In this document: in pieces, positions 1 through 6,615 of the stretch
Layout of the letters: every line of letters starts with the position of its first letter
Position numbering within the stretch: position 1 is the first letter of the stretch
From: an uncultured Dorea sp.
GTDB taxonomy: Bacteria > Bacillota > Clostridia > Lachnospirales > Lachnospiraceae
Assembly: GCA_910577685.1 (NCBI GenBank)
Contig: CAJTOH010000031.1
Span: forward strand, 1 to 42,624
DNA length: 42,624 nucleotides
Direction of reading: 5' to 3'
Notes under the pieces: generated by a model
Told to the model about the DNA's origin: nothing
Seen by the model: the letters and a program-made list of their open reading frames with translations, nothing else
Database searches by the model: none
Translations under genes and position numbers: made by a program

Positions 1-32
1 CCTGTTAGCCGTGACAATCTGTAGACTAATTT

Positions 33-55
33 TCGCAGAGTTAGATACTCTGCGA
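33..55. repeat. Left inverted-repeat arm of invertible promoter segment 1
   Basis: The arm is 23 bp of the form TCGCAGAG-TTAGATA-CTCTGCGA, itself an interrupted palindrome. Its reverse complement recurs at 233-255 with a single mismatch, so the two arms are inverted repeats around 177 bp. The design, short palindromic binding arms around a small asymmetric centre, is what a site-specific recombinase core site looks like. The arm also forms a hairpin in RNA, and TTTTT follows it on the + strand. Confidence 0.85.
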
Positions 56-60
56 TTTTT
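33..60 (+). terminator. Hairpin plus T-tract formed by left arm 1
   Basis: An 8-bp perfect stem (TCGCAGAG pairing CTCTGCGA) with a 7-nt loop is followed by ATTTTT, the form of an intrinsic terminator. In this orientation it would stop transcription arriving from upstream. The T-tract lies inside the segment between the arms, so inversion would carry it away. On the opposite strand no T run follows this hairpin. Confidence 0.6.
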
Positions 61-79
61 ATATTTATATAGCAAATCT

Positions 80-108
80 ATTATACATATCTAAATCTAA
101 GAAATCAA
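80..108 (-). promoter_or_regulatory. Sigma-A type promoter inside segment 1, facing away from operon (OFF)
   Basis: Read on the minus strand, the -35 box is TTGATT (positions 103-108) and the -10 box is TATAAT (80-85), separated by exactly 17 bp. This is close to the vegetative consensus. I found no comparable + strand promoter between the arms, so as assembled the operon appears to lack its main promoter. Confidence 0.8.
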
Positions 109-126
109 CACTTAATTTATTTTTGT

Positions 127-137
127 TAAAATTTGGC
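127..137 (-). promoter_or_regulatory. Conserved 11-bp motif upstream of the invertible promoter
   Basis: TAAAATTTGGC on the + strand (GCCAAATTTTA in the promoter direction) lies 18 bp beyond the -35 box. The identical 11-mer sits at the identical distance in segment 2 (25055-25065), although most of the surrounding sequence has diverged. The intervening 18 bp is T-rich and could act as an UP element. The role is unknown: activator site, repressor site or recombinase accessory site. Confidence 0.5.
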
Positions 138-232
138 TTATAAAGTGAGAAAAACATACTTAATATAGCCCCATTATTCAGTTTTAACATCATACAATCT
201 TAATATTTTCACACAAAATTAATTAAATATTT

Positions 233-255
233 TCGCAGAGTATCTAACTCTACGA
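233..255. repeat. Right inverted-repeat arm of invertible promoter segment 1
   Basis: This is the reverse complement of 33-55 at 22 of 23 positions. The single difference breaks one base pair of the arm's own hairpin (CGCAGAG against CTCTACG), and no T-tract follows on the + strand. It should therefore not terminate transcription that enters the operon. It ends 3 bp before the Shine-Dalgarno of the first gene. Confidence 0.85.
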
Positions 256-258
256 ATC

Positions 259-266
259 GGGAGGAG
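259..266 (+). promoter_or_regulatory. Ribosome binding site that places the ATT start of the first NusG paralogue
   Basis: GGGAGGAG is a near-perfect anti-16S match located 6 nt before the ATT codon at 273. There is no ATG, GTG or TTG in the right frame nearby, so this site decides the start. Confidence 0.65.
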
Positions 267-272
267 ATTAAT

Positions 273-773
273 ATTTGGTATTTACTTCCCTGCAGGGATC
301 AGGAAGAGCAGAGGACTCTGGATTCATGCAGAAAATATCTTTCCGATACGGCGCTTTCGGACGCCTTTATTCTAACCTACGACAGAATGTGCCGATATCA
401 GGGGGAATGGCATACGAATAGGAAACTGGTATTTCCTGCGTATGTACTGTTGGAAAGTGAAAATGAGAAGCTTCTGAGGGACGAACTGCGCCGGTGCGAA
501 AGTACATTTGAAAAGGAGCGGGATATCCTGAAAATGAATTCTCAGGAAGAGAGGCTTCTAAGAGACTTGTCTGGCAAGACGAGGCATATAGGGATGTCCA
601 GAGGCGTGATTTGCAATGGAGTTACGCGGGTAAATGAAGGCCCGCTAAAGGGAAGGGAAACACAGATCTGTAAGATTGACCGGCATAAGAGGCTGGCAAA
701 GCTTCAAACGTCCGGGGGCGGAGATATCAGGTATATTCCGGCAGGTCTGGAAATCGTGGAGAAAAGCGTTTAG
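273..773 (+). CDS. NusG-like transcription antiterminator paralogue (first of tandem pair, operon 1)
   Basis: The 166-aa protein has an N-terminal NGN-like domain (about residues 1-100, opening WYLLPC) and a C-terminal KOW-like segment (about 118-160, with EGPLKG and RHKRLAKL). Specialised NusG paralogues such as LoaP in Firmicutes and UpxY in Bacteroides bind RNA polymerase and allow long polysaccharide operons to be read through. No ATG, GTG or TTG precedes the conserved WYL segment. The start chosen is ATT at 273, 6 nt after GGGAGGAG. The homologue at 25218 has the same arrangement and the same length. It diverges from the canonical FPGYVF motif of the second paralogue (here FPAYVLL), so it may act differently, for example as a partner or antagonist. 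The function beyond NusG family is inferred. Confidence 0.75.
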   Translation: MWYLLPCRDQEEQRTLDSCRKYLSDTALSDAFILTYDRMCRYQGEWHTNRKLVFPAYVLLESENEKLLRDELRRCESTFEKERDILKMNSQEERLLRDLSGKTRHIGMSRGVICNGVTRVNEGPLKGRETQICKIDRHKRLAKLQTSGGGDIRYIPAGLEIVEKSV

Positions 774-908
774 TATTTCCTGAAGCATTGGCACAGGAAT
801 TTATGAAAGGCGGATATAAAGGGAAATAGCTGTGGCTGTGTACATTACGCAGGCATGGATGGCGAAGCCATGCGTAAATCAGCCCGGATGCAATCGGCAG
901 GAGGGAGT
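774..908 (+). promoter_or_regulatory. Conserved leader between the two NusG paralogues
   Basis: This gap has no gene but shares several blocks with 25719-25873 in operon 2: GAAGCATTGGCAC, CTATGGCTGTGTG-like text and the hairpin at 845-877. Conservation of a non-coding stretch inside an operon, next to a gene for an RNA-binding antiterminator, suggests a cis-acting RNA. Confidence 0.5.
845..877 (+). ncRNA. Conserved RNA hairpin, candidate LoaP-type antitermination element
   Basis: TTACGCA (845-851) pairs with TGCGTAA (871-877). TGGC (860-863) then pairs with GCCA (867-870) around a GAA loop, leaving an 8-nt bulge GGCATGGA on the 5' side. The copy at 25791-25819 keeps the bulge, inner stem and loop exactly. 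Its outer stem keeps pairing through an A-U to U-A swap and a G-C to G-U change. An alternative pairing of GCATGG with CCATGC is also possible. LoaP is known to bind an RNA hairpin in target leaders. The link here is by position and is inference. Confidence 0.55.
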
Positions 909-1424
909 ATGTGGTATGTAATGCAGGTGACGTCCGGCAGAGAAGGGCAGACCATACTGATGATGGAAAAGAGCCTTTCAGAGGGCGTACTTGAAAAATG
1001 CTTCATCCCCGTACGCAGGATGAAGAAGAAATATCAGGGGAGATGGCATGAGATTACGGAAAAGCTATTTCCGGGATATGTATTTTTGATTACGGAAAAG
1101 CCGCGGTTATTATACGACGAATTAAAGAAGCTTCCTGCAATGACAAAGCTGTTGGGCAGTTGTGAAGAATACTTTACGCCATTGTCAGAGACGGATATGG
1201 ATTTCCTGCGGAAATTTCAGGATTTGCAGGACGGGGTAGGATTATCCCGGGTGACCGTAGGAGAGAAGCGGCAGATAAGGATTATTGACGGGCCTCTTAA
1301 AAACTTGGAGGGACAGATAAAAAAAGTGAATCTCCATAAACGGATTGCGGCAGTAGAAGCAGAGTTTATGGGCAGTAAATCATTGATCCATCTGGGAATT
1401 GAGATTGTGGATGAAAGGTTTTAA
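909..1424 (+). CDS. LoaP/NusG-family transcription antiterminator (second of tandem pair, operon 1)
   Basis: The 171-aa protein has a canonical NGN domain (residues about 1-105, opening MWYVMQV, with FPGYVFL near residue 60) and a KOW domain at the C terminus (DGPLKNLEGQ, then LHKRIAAVEAEFMG). It is the likely processive antiterminator for this 24-kb operon. An upstream in-frame ATG at 855 lies inside the conserved hairpin. I chose ATG 909 because AGGAGGG precedes it by a normal distance and the protein then begins at the conserved WYV. The gene lies 135 nt after the first paralogue and ends 2 nt before the aminotransferase ATG. LoaP specifically, rather than another NusG subfamily, is inferred from the operon context. 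Confidence 0.85.
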   Translation: MWYVMQVTSGREGQTILMMEKSLSEGVLEKCFIPVRRMKKKYQGRWHEITEKLFPGYVFLITEKPRLLYDELKKLPAMTKLLGSCEEYFTPLSETDMDFLRKFQDLQDGVGLSRVTVGEKRQIRIIDGPLKNLEGQIKKVNLHKRIAAVEAEFMGSKSLIHLGIEIVDERF

Positions 1425-1426
1425 GC

Positions 1427-2842
1427 ATGGGTGATCATATGTCAAAAGAGAAAATAGATTTTGGTGCGGACGGCAGATTTGCCGGAATCGAACCGTTCGA
1501 ACATAAGATTTGGCTGTCGTCCCCAACCATGCATGGAGAAGAGCAGAGGTATGCGGACGAGGCGATCCGGACGAACTGGGTCAGTACAGTCGGGGGAAAT
1601 ATAGATGAGATAGAGATAATGACGGCCAGGAAAGTAGGGCGTAAGCATGCGGTGGCTCTGTCTTCGGGGACTGCGGCGCTGCATCTTGCCGTTCGCCTTG
1701 CGGCGGAGCGGATCTATGGTCCTGCCGCGGTGAACCGGGGAGTCTTAGAAGGCCGCAGAGTCTTCTGTTCCGACATGACCTTTGACGCCACGGTGAATCC
1801 GGTCAGCTACGAGGGCGGAGAATGTGTGTTCATTGATACGGGGTATGACGATTGGAACATGGATCCGAAAGCTCTGGAAACCGCGTTTCAAATCTATCCT
1901 GAAGTCAGGCTGATTATACTTGTGCATCTGTACGGGACGCCGAGCGTCCATATGGAAGAGATTCGAAGAATTGCAGACAGACACCATGCGCTTATTATCG
2001 AAGACGCAGCCGAGAGTCTGGGGGCGAGCGTGTTCCTGACGTCCGCATCAACTGCGCTTTCAAAGAAAGACGAGAGACATGAGAGGGTGGAAAACGGCGG
2101 GAATAAGCCGGGAGCGGAAGTCTGGCGTCAAACGGGCAGCCTGGGAGACTACGGCATTATTTCCTTTAACGGAAACAAGATTATTACAGGAAGCAGCGGC
2201 GGGATGCTGCTTTCGGACGACGGACAAGAAGCCCGCAAGTGCCGCAAATGGTCCACCCAGAGCCGGGAGGACGCGCCTTGGTATCAGCATGAGGAACTGG
2301 GCTACAACTACAGAATGAGCAACGTAATAGCCGGGATTGTGAGAGGCCAGATCCCCTATTTATCCGAACACATTGCGGCCAAAGAAAGAATCCGGAAGCG
2401 GTATAAGGAGGGGCTAAAGGACCTGCCCGTATCGATGAATCCGGTGGACTTAAAGAAGGTACGTCCCAACTATTGGCTGAGTTGTATGACGGTGGATAAA
2501 GAGCATATGTGTCCTCAGGTAAGAAGTGAAAAAGAATGTCTGTGGAAGAAAGAATCCGGACGGAGCTGTCCGGATGAAATATTGGAGGCGCTGCGCGTAT
2601 TCCGTGCAGAGGGCCGGCCCATATGGAAGCCGATGCATCTGCAGCCCGTATACCGTAATTATCCGTTTATAACAAGGGACGGGATTGGTCGCGGCAGAAG
2701 CAGCGCTTATATCAAAGAAGACAGGGCTGCGGACGCAGGCGGAGATATCTTTAGCCGCGGGCTGTGCCTGCCAAGCGATAACAAGATGAGCGAAGAAGAG
2801 CAGGACAGAATCATTGAGATTATTCACAGGTGTTTCAGATGA
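1427..2842 (+). CDS. DegT/DnrJ/EryC1/StrS family PLP-dependent sugar aminotransferase
   Basis: The 471-aa protein would transfer an amino group from glutamate to a nucleotide-linked keto-sugar, making an amino-dideoxy sugar for the repeat unit. Visible family signs are KIWLSSPTMHG at the start of the domain, SSGTAALHLAVRLA, IIEDAAESLGA, and SFNGNKIITGSSGGM with the PLP lysine at about K251. It is longer than the usual 380-430 aa. The excess is an N-terminal extension of about 20 residues before the conserved start and an insertion after ESLGASV (roughly residues 203-233) that differs in the operon 2 copy. An alternative ATG lies at 1439. Its stop overlaps the next start. The product resembles PglE/PseC-type enzymes, but the exact sugar cannot be told. 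Confidence 0.88.
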   Translation: MGDHMSKEKIDFGADGRFAGIEPFEHKIWLSSPTMHGEEQRYADEAIRTNWVSTVGGNIDEIEIMTARKVGRKHAVALSSGTAALHLAVRLAAERIYGPAAVNRGVLEGRRVFCSDMTFDATVNPVSYEGGECVFIDTGYDDWNMDPKALETAFQIYPEVRLIILVHLYGTPSVHMEEIRRIADRHHALIIEDAAESLGASVFLTSASTALSKKDERHERVENGGNKPGAEVWRQTGSLGDYGIISFNGNKIITGSSGGMLLSDDGQEARKCRKWSTQSREDAPWYQHEELGYNYRMSNVIAGIVRGQIPYLSEHIAAKERIRKRYKEGLKDLPVSMNPVDLKKVRPNYWLSCMTVDKEHMCPQVRSEKECLWKKESGRSCPDEILEALRVFRAEGRPIWKPMHLQPVYRNYPFITRDGIGRGRSSAYIKEDRAADAGGDIFSRGLCLPSDNKMSEEEQDRIIEIIHRCFR

Positions 2843-3603
2843 GAAAAATGAAAAGAATCATAAAAGCCATTGCAGGGGTCAGCGCAGCAGCAGGCGTCCT
2901 TGCATTTGTAAGAGAAAGGGCTGAAAACTTTCAGAACGGCCATCAGCCCTATGGACCCTACGAAAAATATATAAAAAGGCCGCTGGATGCGTTCCTGTCG
3001 GCCGGAGCATTGATCGTGCTGTCGCCGGTTCTTATCGTGACGGCCGCATTGGTGCGGATTAAATTAGGATCGCCCGTCTTATTCAGTCAGGAGAGGCCGG
3101 GCCGGGATGAAAAGTTGTTTAAGCTGTACAAATTCCGTTCAATGACGGATGCAAGGGACGGCTTTGGCAATTTACTGCCCGACGACGACCGTCTGACGCC
3201 GTTTGGCAGGGCGCTGCGGTCAACCTCTATAGACGAGCTGCCGGAGCTTCTGAATATTGTAAAAGGAGACATGTCGGCGGTCGGCCCCCGCCCTCTGCTC
3301 ACGGAATACCTGCCGTATTACACAGAAGCCGAAAGACACAGGCACGACGTAAGGCCGGGGTTATCAGGGCTTGCACAGGTACACGGCAGAAATACCATAA
3401 CATGGGAAGAAAAGTTCGCAAAGGATACGGAGTATGTGGGAAGAATTACTTTTATCGGCGATATGAAGATCATTTTCCAAACCCTCATCAAGACGGTGAA
3501 ACGCTCCGACATCCGGGTGGGCAGAGAACACGTTGCAGGACGGCTTGACAAAGTACGGGGCTTACAGGAAGGAGAGCAGGGCAATGAGCGTTTTGTCAAA
3601 TGA
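2839..3603 (+). CDS. Initiating sugar-phosphate transferase (Bac_transf / WcaJ-PglC type)
   Basis: The 254-aa membrane enzyme transfers a sugar-1-phosphate from a nucleotide sugar to undecaprenyl phosphate, the first step of repeat-unit assembly. It has a short hydrophobic stretch near residues 12-25 and the family's membrane helix around residues 49-72, just after YIKRPLD. The catalytic region follows with KLYKFRSM, the Asp-Glu pair in STSIDELPEL and GDMSAVGPRPLL. The ATG at 2839 overlaps the aminotransferase stop as ATGA, which implies translational coupling. It is a monotopic PglC-sized protein plus N-terminal helix, without the five-helix N-terminus of WbaP or WcaJ. It is paired with the aminotransferase in both operons, so it probably uses that enzyme's amino-sugar product. 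Confidence 0.88.
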   Translation: MRKMKRIIKAIAGVSAAAGVLAFVRERAENFQNGHQPYGPYEKYIKRPLDAFLSAGALIVLSPVLIVTAALVRIKLGSPVLFSQERPGRDEKLFKLYKFRSMTDARDGFGNLLPDDDRLTPFGRALRSTSIDELPELLNIVKGDMSAVGPRPLLTEYLPYYTEAERHRHDVRPGLSGLAQVHGRNTITWEEKFAKDTEYVGRITFIGDMKIIFQTLIKTVKRSDIRVGREHVAGRLDKVRGLQEGEQGNERFVK

Positions 3604-4177
3604 AAAAGTCGCGCTTCGTCCCATCGAAAAGAGGGACATAGAGAAGCTGAACCGCTGGAAGAATGATGAAAAAATCTACCGGTATCTAGGCGGCGGCTTC
3701 CTTCCCGTATCCAGAGACATACAGGAAAAATGGCTGGATTCTCTGATGGATACGACCGGAAACAATAAACGTTTTATGATAGAGAACTGCAGACACGAGG
3801 CGGTAGGCATGATTGGGCTTTACGGTATCAACTGGATACACCGGACCTGCGAACTGGGCATATTTATAGGGGACGCCGAACAGCAGGGAAAAGGCTATGC
3901 GAAAGCGGCCTACCGGTTATTGGAAGATTATGGGTTCCGCTATCTGAATCTCAGGAAAGTTACGGCGGAGGTCGTAAAGGATAACAGAGGGGCTGTCCGG
4001 ATGTATGAAAAACTTCAATTCAGGCAGGCGGGATGCCTGACAAAGCAGCGATATATAGATGGGAAATACCGCGACCTCCTGATTATGGAAAAGTTTCTTT
4101 CCGAGGGGGGGGGGGTAATTTTTACCATAAGCATAGGGCAGGCGGTGCGGCATGAACGTAACAATCAGAAGATTTGA
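3584..4177 (+). CDS. GNAT N-acetyltransferase (RimJ/RimL type) ending in an 11-G tract
   Basis: The 197-aa GNAT protein has VALRPIEKRDIEKLNRW at the start, the acetyl-CoA loop QQGKGYAKAA near residue 105, and NRGAVRMYEKLQF. It would acylate an amino sugar, perhaps the product of the aminotransferase. ATG 3584 follows AGGAAGGAG and overlaps the previous gene by 20 nt. The natural family end is about residue 174 (EKFLSE). The frame then runs through G11 and reaches a stop 25 nt inside the next gene. With 10 G the stop would come at once, and with 12 G it would overlap the next ATG as ATGA. The tract therefore sets the coupling to the following gene. Confidence 0.83.
   Translation: MSVLSNEKVALRPIEKRDIEKLNRWKNDEKIYRYLGGGFLPVSRDIQEKWLDSLMDTTGNNKRFMIENCRHEAVGMIGLYGINWIHRTCELGIFIGDAEQQGKGYAKAAYRLLEDYGFRYLNLRKVTAEVVKDNRGAVRMYEKLQFRQAGCLTKQRYIDGKYRDLLIMEKFLSEGGGVIFTISIGQAVRHERNNQKI
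4105..4115 (+). repeat. Poly-G tract (11 G) at a gene junction
   Basis: Eleven consecutive G close the upstream acetyltransferase and lie 36 nt before the next start codon. Tracts of this length commonly change by slipped-strand mispairing. The assembled length could also reflect a mixed population or a sequencing error. Confidence 0.9.
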
Positions 4178-4715
4178 AAGGGCAGATATACCCCGGAAGG
4201 CAGCGTGGATCAATAATCCTGAAAACAACCGGTATCTGCATTACGACCTGCCTCTTGAGATTGGTAAGACAGAACGCTGGTTTGACAAAAACCTTGGCAG
4301 GACGGACCGGTATGACGCCGTGATAGAGGAAGAGGGGATTCCCGTCGGCCTCGTCGGACTGCTGCGTATAGACGGGAAGAATCACAAGGCAGAGTATTAC
4401 ATTTCCATGGGCGAAACTGCCTACAAGGGAAAGGGAATCGCAAAGCAGGCAAGCCGGCTGATTTTAAAGTACGGATTTGAGGAGTTAGGGCTGAATAAGA
4501 TCTATCTGTTTACAGAGGCGGAAAACATTGGCGCGCAGAAGCTGTTTGAAAAGATCGGCTTTGTCAGAGAAGGGATCCTGCGGCAGGATATCTGTTTCGC
4601 TAAACAGTATGTGGACAGGATTATGTATGGGATATTGAGAACAGATTATTTAAAAAGGAAGAATGAGTGGGAAAATGAACACACCGATACATCAGCTGGG
4701 TCGCTTCAATCATAA
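4152..4715 (+). CDS. GNAT N-acetyltransferase
   Basis: The 187-aa protein is a complete GNAT: MNVTIRRFERADI, PVGLVGLLRID, YISMGETAYKGKGIAKQA (acetyl-CoA loop) and ENIGAQKLFEKIGFVREG. It probably acylates an amino group on a sugar or amino-acid substituent of the polysaccharide. The start lies inside the tail of the previous gene, downstream of the 11-G tract. The Shine-Dalgarno is weak (GGGCAGG), so translation is likely coupled to the upstream gene and may vary with tract length. Its end overlaps the next gene by about 50 nt. Confidence 0.82.
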   Translation: MNVTIRRFERADIPRKAAWINNPENNRYLHYDLPLEIGKTERWFDKNLGRTDRYDAVIEEEGIPVGLVGLLRIDGKNHKAEYYISMGETAYKGKGIAKQASRLILKYGFEELGLNKIYLFTEAENIGAQKLFEKIGFVREGILRQDICFAKQYVDRIMYGILRTDYLKRKNEWENEHTDTSAGSLQS

Positions 4716-5607
4716 CGAAATATGGATAAAACGGGAGGACCTGCTCCCGTTTTCTTTTGGAGGAAACAAAGCAAGAAAGGCAGAATTGTTTTGGGAAGAA
4801 ATCCGAAACGGAGGTTATGACTGCGTCGTTACATACGGCACAAGCATATCCAACCATTGCCGGGTGATCGGCAACCTGTGTGCTTCCCGCGGCCTGCCGT
4901 GTTACATCATATCCCCGGCAGAGAAGTCGGCTCCGACATATAACAGCGCCATGACAGCCCTGTTTGGGGCACGAACCACCGCGGTTCCACTCCAGGCCGT
5001 CCATGATACCATAGAAAATAAGATCAGAGAACTTGAAAAATCCGGAAACAAGCCCTACTTCATCGAGGGCGGAGGGCATGGGAATCTGGGCACGGAAGCC
5101 TATGTGCGTTGTTATCGGGAGATTAAGGAATTCGAGACAGAACACAAAATCCACTTCGATTATATCTTCCTTGCGTCCGGCACAGGAACCACCCAGGCCG
5201 GACTGGTCTGCGGCCAGTTAGCCGACGGTGCGAAACGGCAGGTCATAGGCGTCAGTATAGCCCGGGAGAATCCCGGAGGCCGGGAGGTCGTACTGGACAG
5301 CGTAAGGTCATATCTTCACGCGGTAGGCCGGAGAATCCCGGAAAAAAGGATTCAGGAGGCCGTTGTGTTCATAGACGACTACATAGACGGCGGATACGGC
5401 TCTGACAATGTAAAAATCAGAGAAACTATAGAGTGGGTCTTAAAGGAATACGGGATTCCTCTGGACGCCACCTATACAGGAAAATCATTCTATGGGATGA
5501 CAGAATATATCAGACGGCTGTGCGTCAGGGACAGGGACATTTTGTTCCTGCATACGGGCGGCACGCCGTTATTTTTTGATGCATTAAAAAATGCAAAAGA
5601 GGGATAA
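4663..5607 (+). CDS. PLP-dependent enzyme of the D-cysteine desulfhydrase / ACC deaminase fold
   Basis: This 314-aa protein belongs to the tryptophan-synthase-beta (fold type II) PLP family. It has IKREDLLPFSFGGNKARK, with the PLP lysine at about K36, and SNHCRVIG. LASGTGTTQAGL is the phosphate-binding loop and LFLHTGGTPLFF closes the protein. Relatives remove amino groups or sulfur from small amino acids, or replace the beta-substituent. With the ATP-grasp and adenylating enzymes just downstream, I infer it prepares a modified amino acid to decorate the polysaccharide. The substrate is unknown. ATG 4663 has AAGG 4 nt upstream. ATG 4675 is an equally possible start. Confidence 0.75.
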   Translation: MSGKMNTPIHQLGRFNHNEIWIKREDLLPFSFGGNKARKAELFWEEIRNGGYDCVVTYGTSISNHCRVIGNLCASRGLPCYIISPAEKSAPTYNSAMTALFGARTTAVPLQAVHDTIENKIRELEKSGNKPYFIEGGGHGNLGTEAYVRCYREIKEFETEHKIHFDYIFLASGTGTTQAGLVCGQLADGAKRQVIGVSIARENPGGREVVLDSVRSYLHAVGRRIPEKRIQEAVVFIDDYIDGGYGSDNVKIRETIEWVLKEYGIPLDATYTGKSFYGMTEYIRRLCVRDRDILFLHTGGTPLFFDALKNAKEG

Positions 5608-5622
5608 GAGAGAGGAATTCGA

Positions 5623-6615
5623 ATGAATATCTTGATTTTAAGCGTAGGAACCAGAGACAAAGTCGTGCAGTATTTCAAAAAAGCCTTTGACGGGGAGGGG
5701 ATGGTGGTTGCCTCGGACTGCAGCGAATTAGCTCCCGCCATATATGAGGCGGACAAGTATTATATTGTGCCGAAGATTACGGATCAGGGATATCTTGACG
5801 CGATATACCGGATCTGCAGGGACGAGGACATAGACGGGGTTTTGAGCCTGATCGATCCGGAGCTTAGTCTGTTGGCACGGCATCAGCAGGAATTCGAGGC
5901 TCTCGGCGTGACCGTGGTGGGCAGCAGTTACGAACTCTGCGAAATGTCGTTGGATAAATATCAGATGTACCAATGGCTTTTAGGACATGGATACCATTGC
6001 GCCCAATCATGGATAGACAAAAATGAATTCTATCAGGCGGAGGCAGAAGGCAGAGCCGGATATCCCGTCTTTGTCAAACCGGCCCGAGGCTCTGCTTCAA
6101 TCAGCATATCCGAAGCCAAAGATAAGGAGACGGTGGAACTGCTTTGTACCCATAAGAATAATCTGCTCATTCAGGAATACCTCCACGGCACGGAGATCGG
6201 CGCAGACGTATATATTGACCTGATATCAGGGGAGGTAGTTTCGATCTTTACGAAACGCAAGATTAAGATGCGGGCGGGAGAGACGGACAAGGCGGTAAGT
6301 TTCAAAGAACCCCGCCTGTTCGAACTGATCGACCGGTTTGTGAAAGAGGCGGGATACAGGGGGCAGATCGACATAGATATCTTTGAGATTGACGGCCGGT
6401 ATTACATATCCGAGGTAAATCCCCGTTTTGGGGGAGGGTATCCCCACGCGTATGAATGTGGAGTAGACCACATGAGGCTGGTGCTGAACAACCTGCGCGG
6501 CATTGCCAACGTCAGGAAAATCGGCGCATACGATGAAGACATCTACATGATGAAGTACAACGAAGTGCGCATGAGAAAAAACAATAACGTTATATCAAAG
6601 GAGAGAAGAGCATGA
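5623..6615 (+). CDS. ATP-grasp family carboxylate-amine ligase
   Basis: The 330-aa protein has a Rossmann-like N-terminus (MNILILSVGTRDKVVQYF) and an ATP-grasp domain from about residue 110 with YPVFVKPARGSAS, LIQEYLHG and the metal-binding SEVNPRFGGGYPHAYE. Such ligases join a carboxyl and an amine through an acyl phosphate. Placed between the PLP enzyme and the CapK-like gene, it probably couples an amino acid to an amino sugar or another amino acid. GAGAGAGG-type Shine-Dalgarno text lies just before the ATG. It overlaps the next start by 4 nt (ATGA). Confidence 0.82.
   Translation: MNILILSVGTRDKVVQYFKKAFDGEGMVVASDCSELAPAIYEADKYYIVPKITDQGYLDAIYRICRDEDIDGVLSLIDPELSLLARHQQEFEALGVTVVGSSYELCEMSLDKYQMYQWLLGHGYHCAQSWIDKNEFYQAEAEGRAGYPVFVKPARGSASISISEAKDKETVELLCTHKNNLLIQEYLHGTEIGADVYIDLISGEVVSIFTKRKIKMRAGETDKAVSFKEPRLFELIDRFVKEAGYRGQIDIDIFEIDGRYYISEVNPRFGGGYPHAYECGVDHMRLVLNNLRGIANVRKIGAYDEDIYMMKYNEVRMRKNNNVISKERRA

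Larger units (their letters stand above)
33..255. promoter_or_regulatory. Putative invertible promoter segment of capsule operon 1
   Basis: The segment is AT-rich, carries no gene and is bounded by 23-bp inverted arms. It contains a strong promoter on the minus strand (80-108), facing away from the operon. Inversion across the arms would point the promoter at the operon, with the start codon of the first gene roughly 60 nt downstream of the expected transcription start. The same layout recurs before operon 2. Promoter inversion is an established control for capsule loci in Bacteroides and has been seen in other gut bacteria. No recombinase gene is visible in the window. Confidence 0.8.

Noticed and set aside
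200..272. Open frame through the right repeat arm in phase with the first NusG gene, at both loci
   Set aside because: It lacks any ATG, GTG or TTG. After inversion of segment 2 a stop would lie just upstream. The shared coding look comes from the shared repeat sequence.
855..908. ATG 855 as the start of the second NusG paralogue of operon 1
   Set aside because: This ATG lies in the bulge of the conserved RNA hairpin, has no ribosome site, and adds residues absent from the operon 2 homologue. ATG 909 has a strong site.
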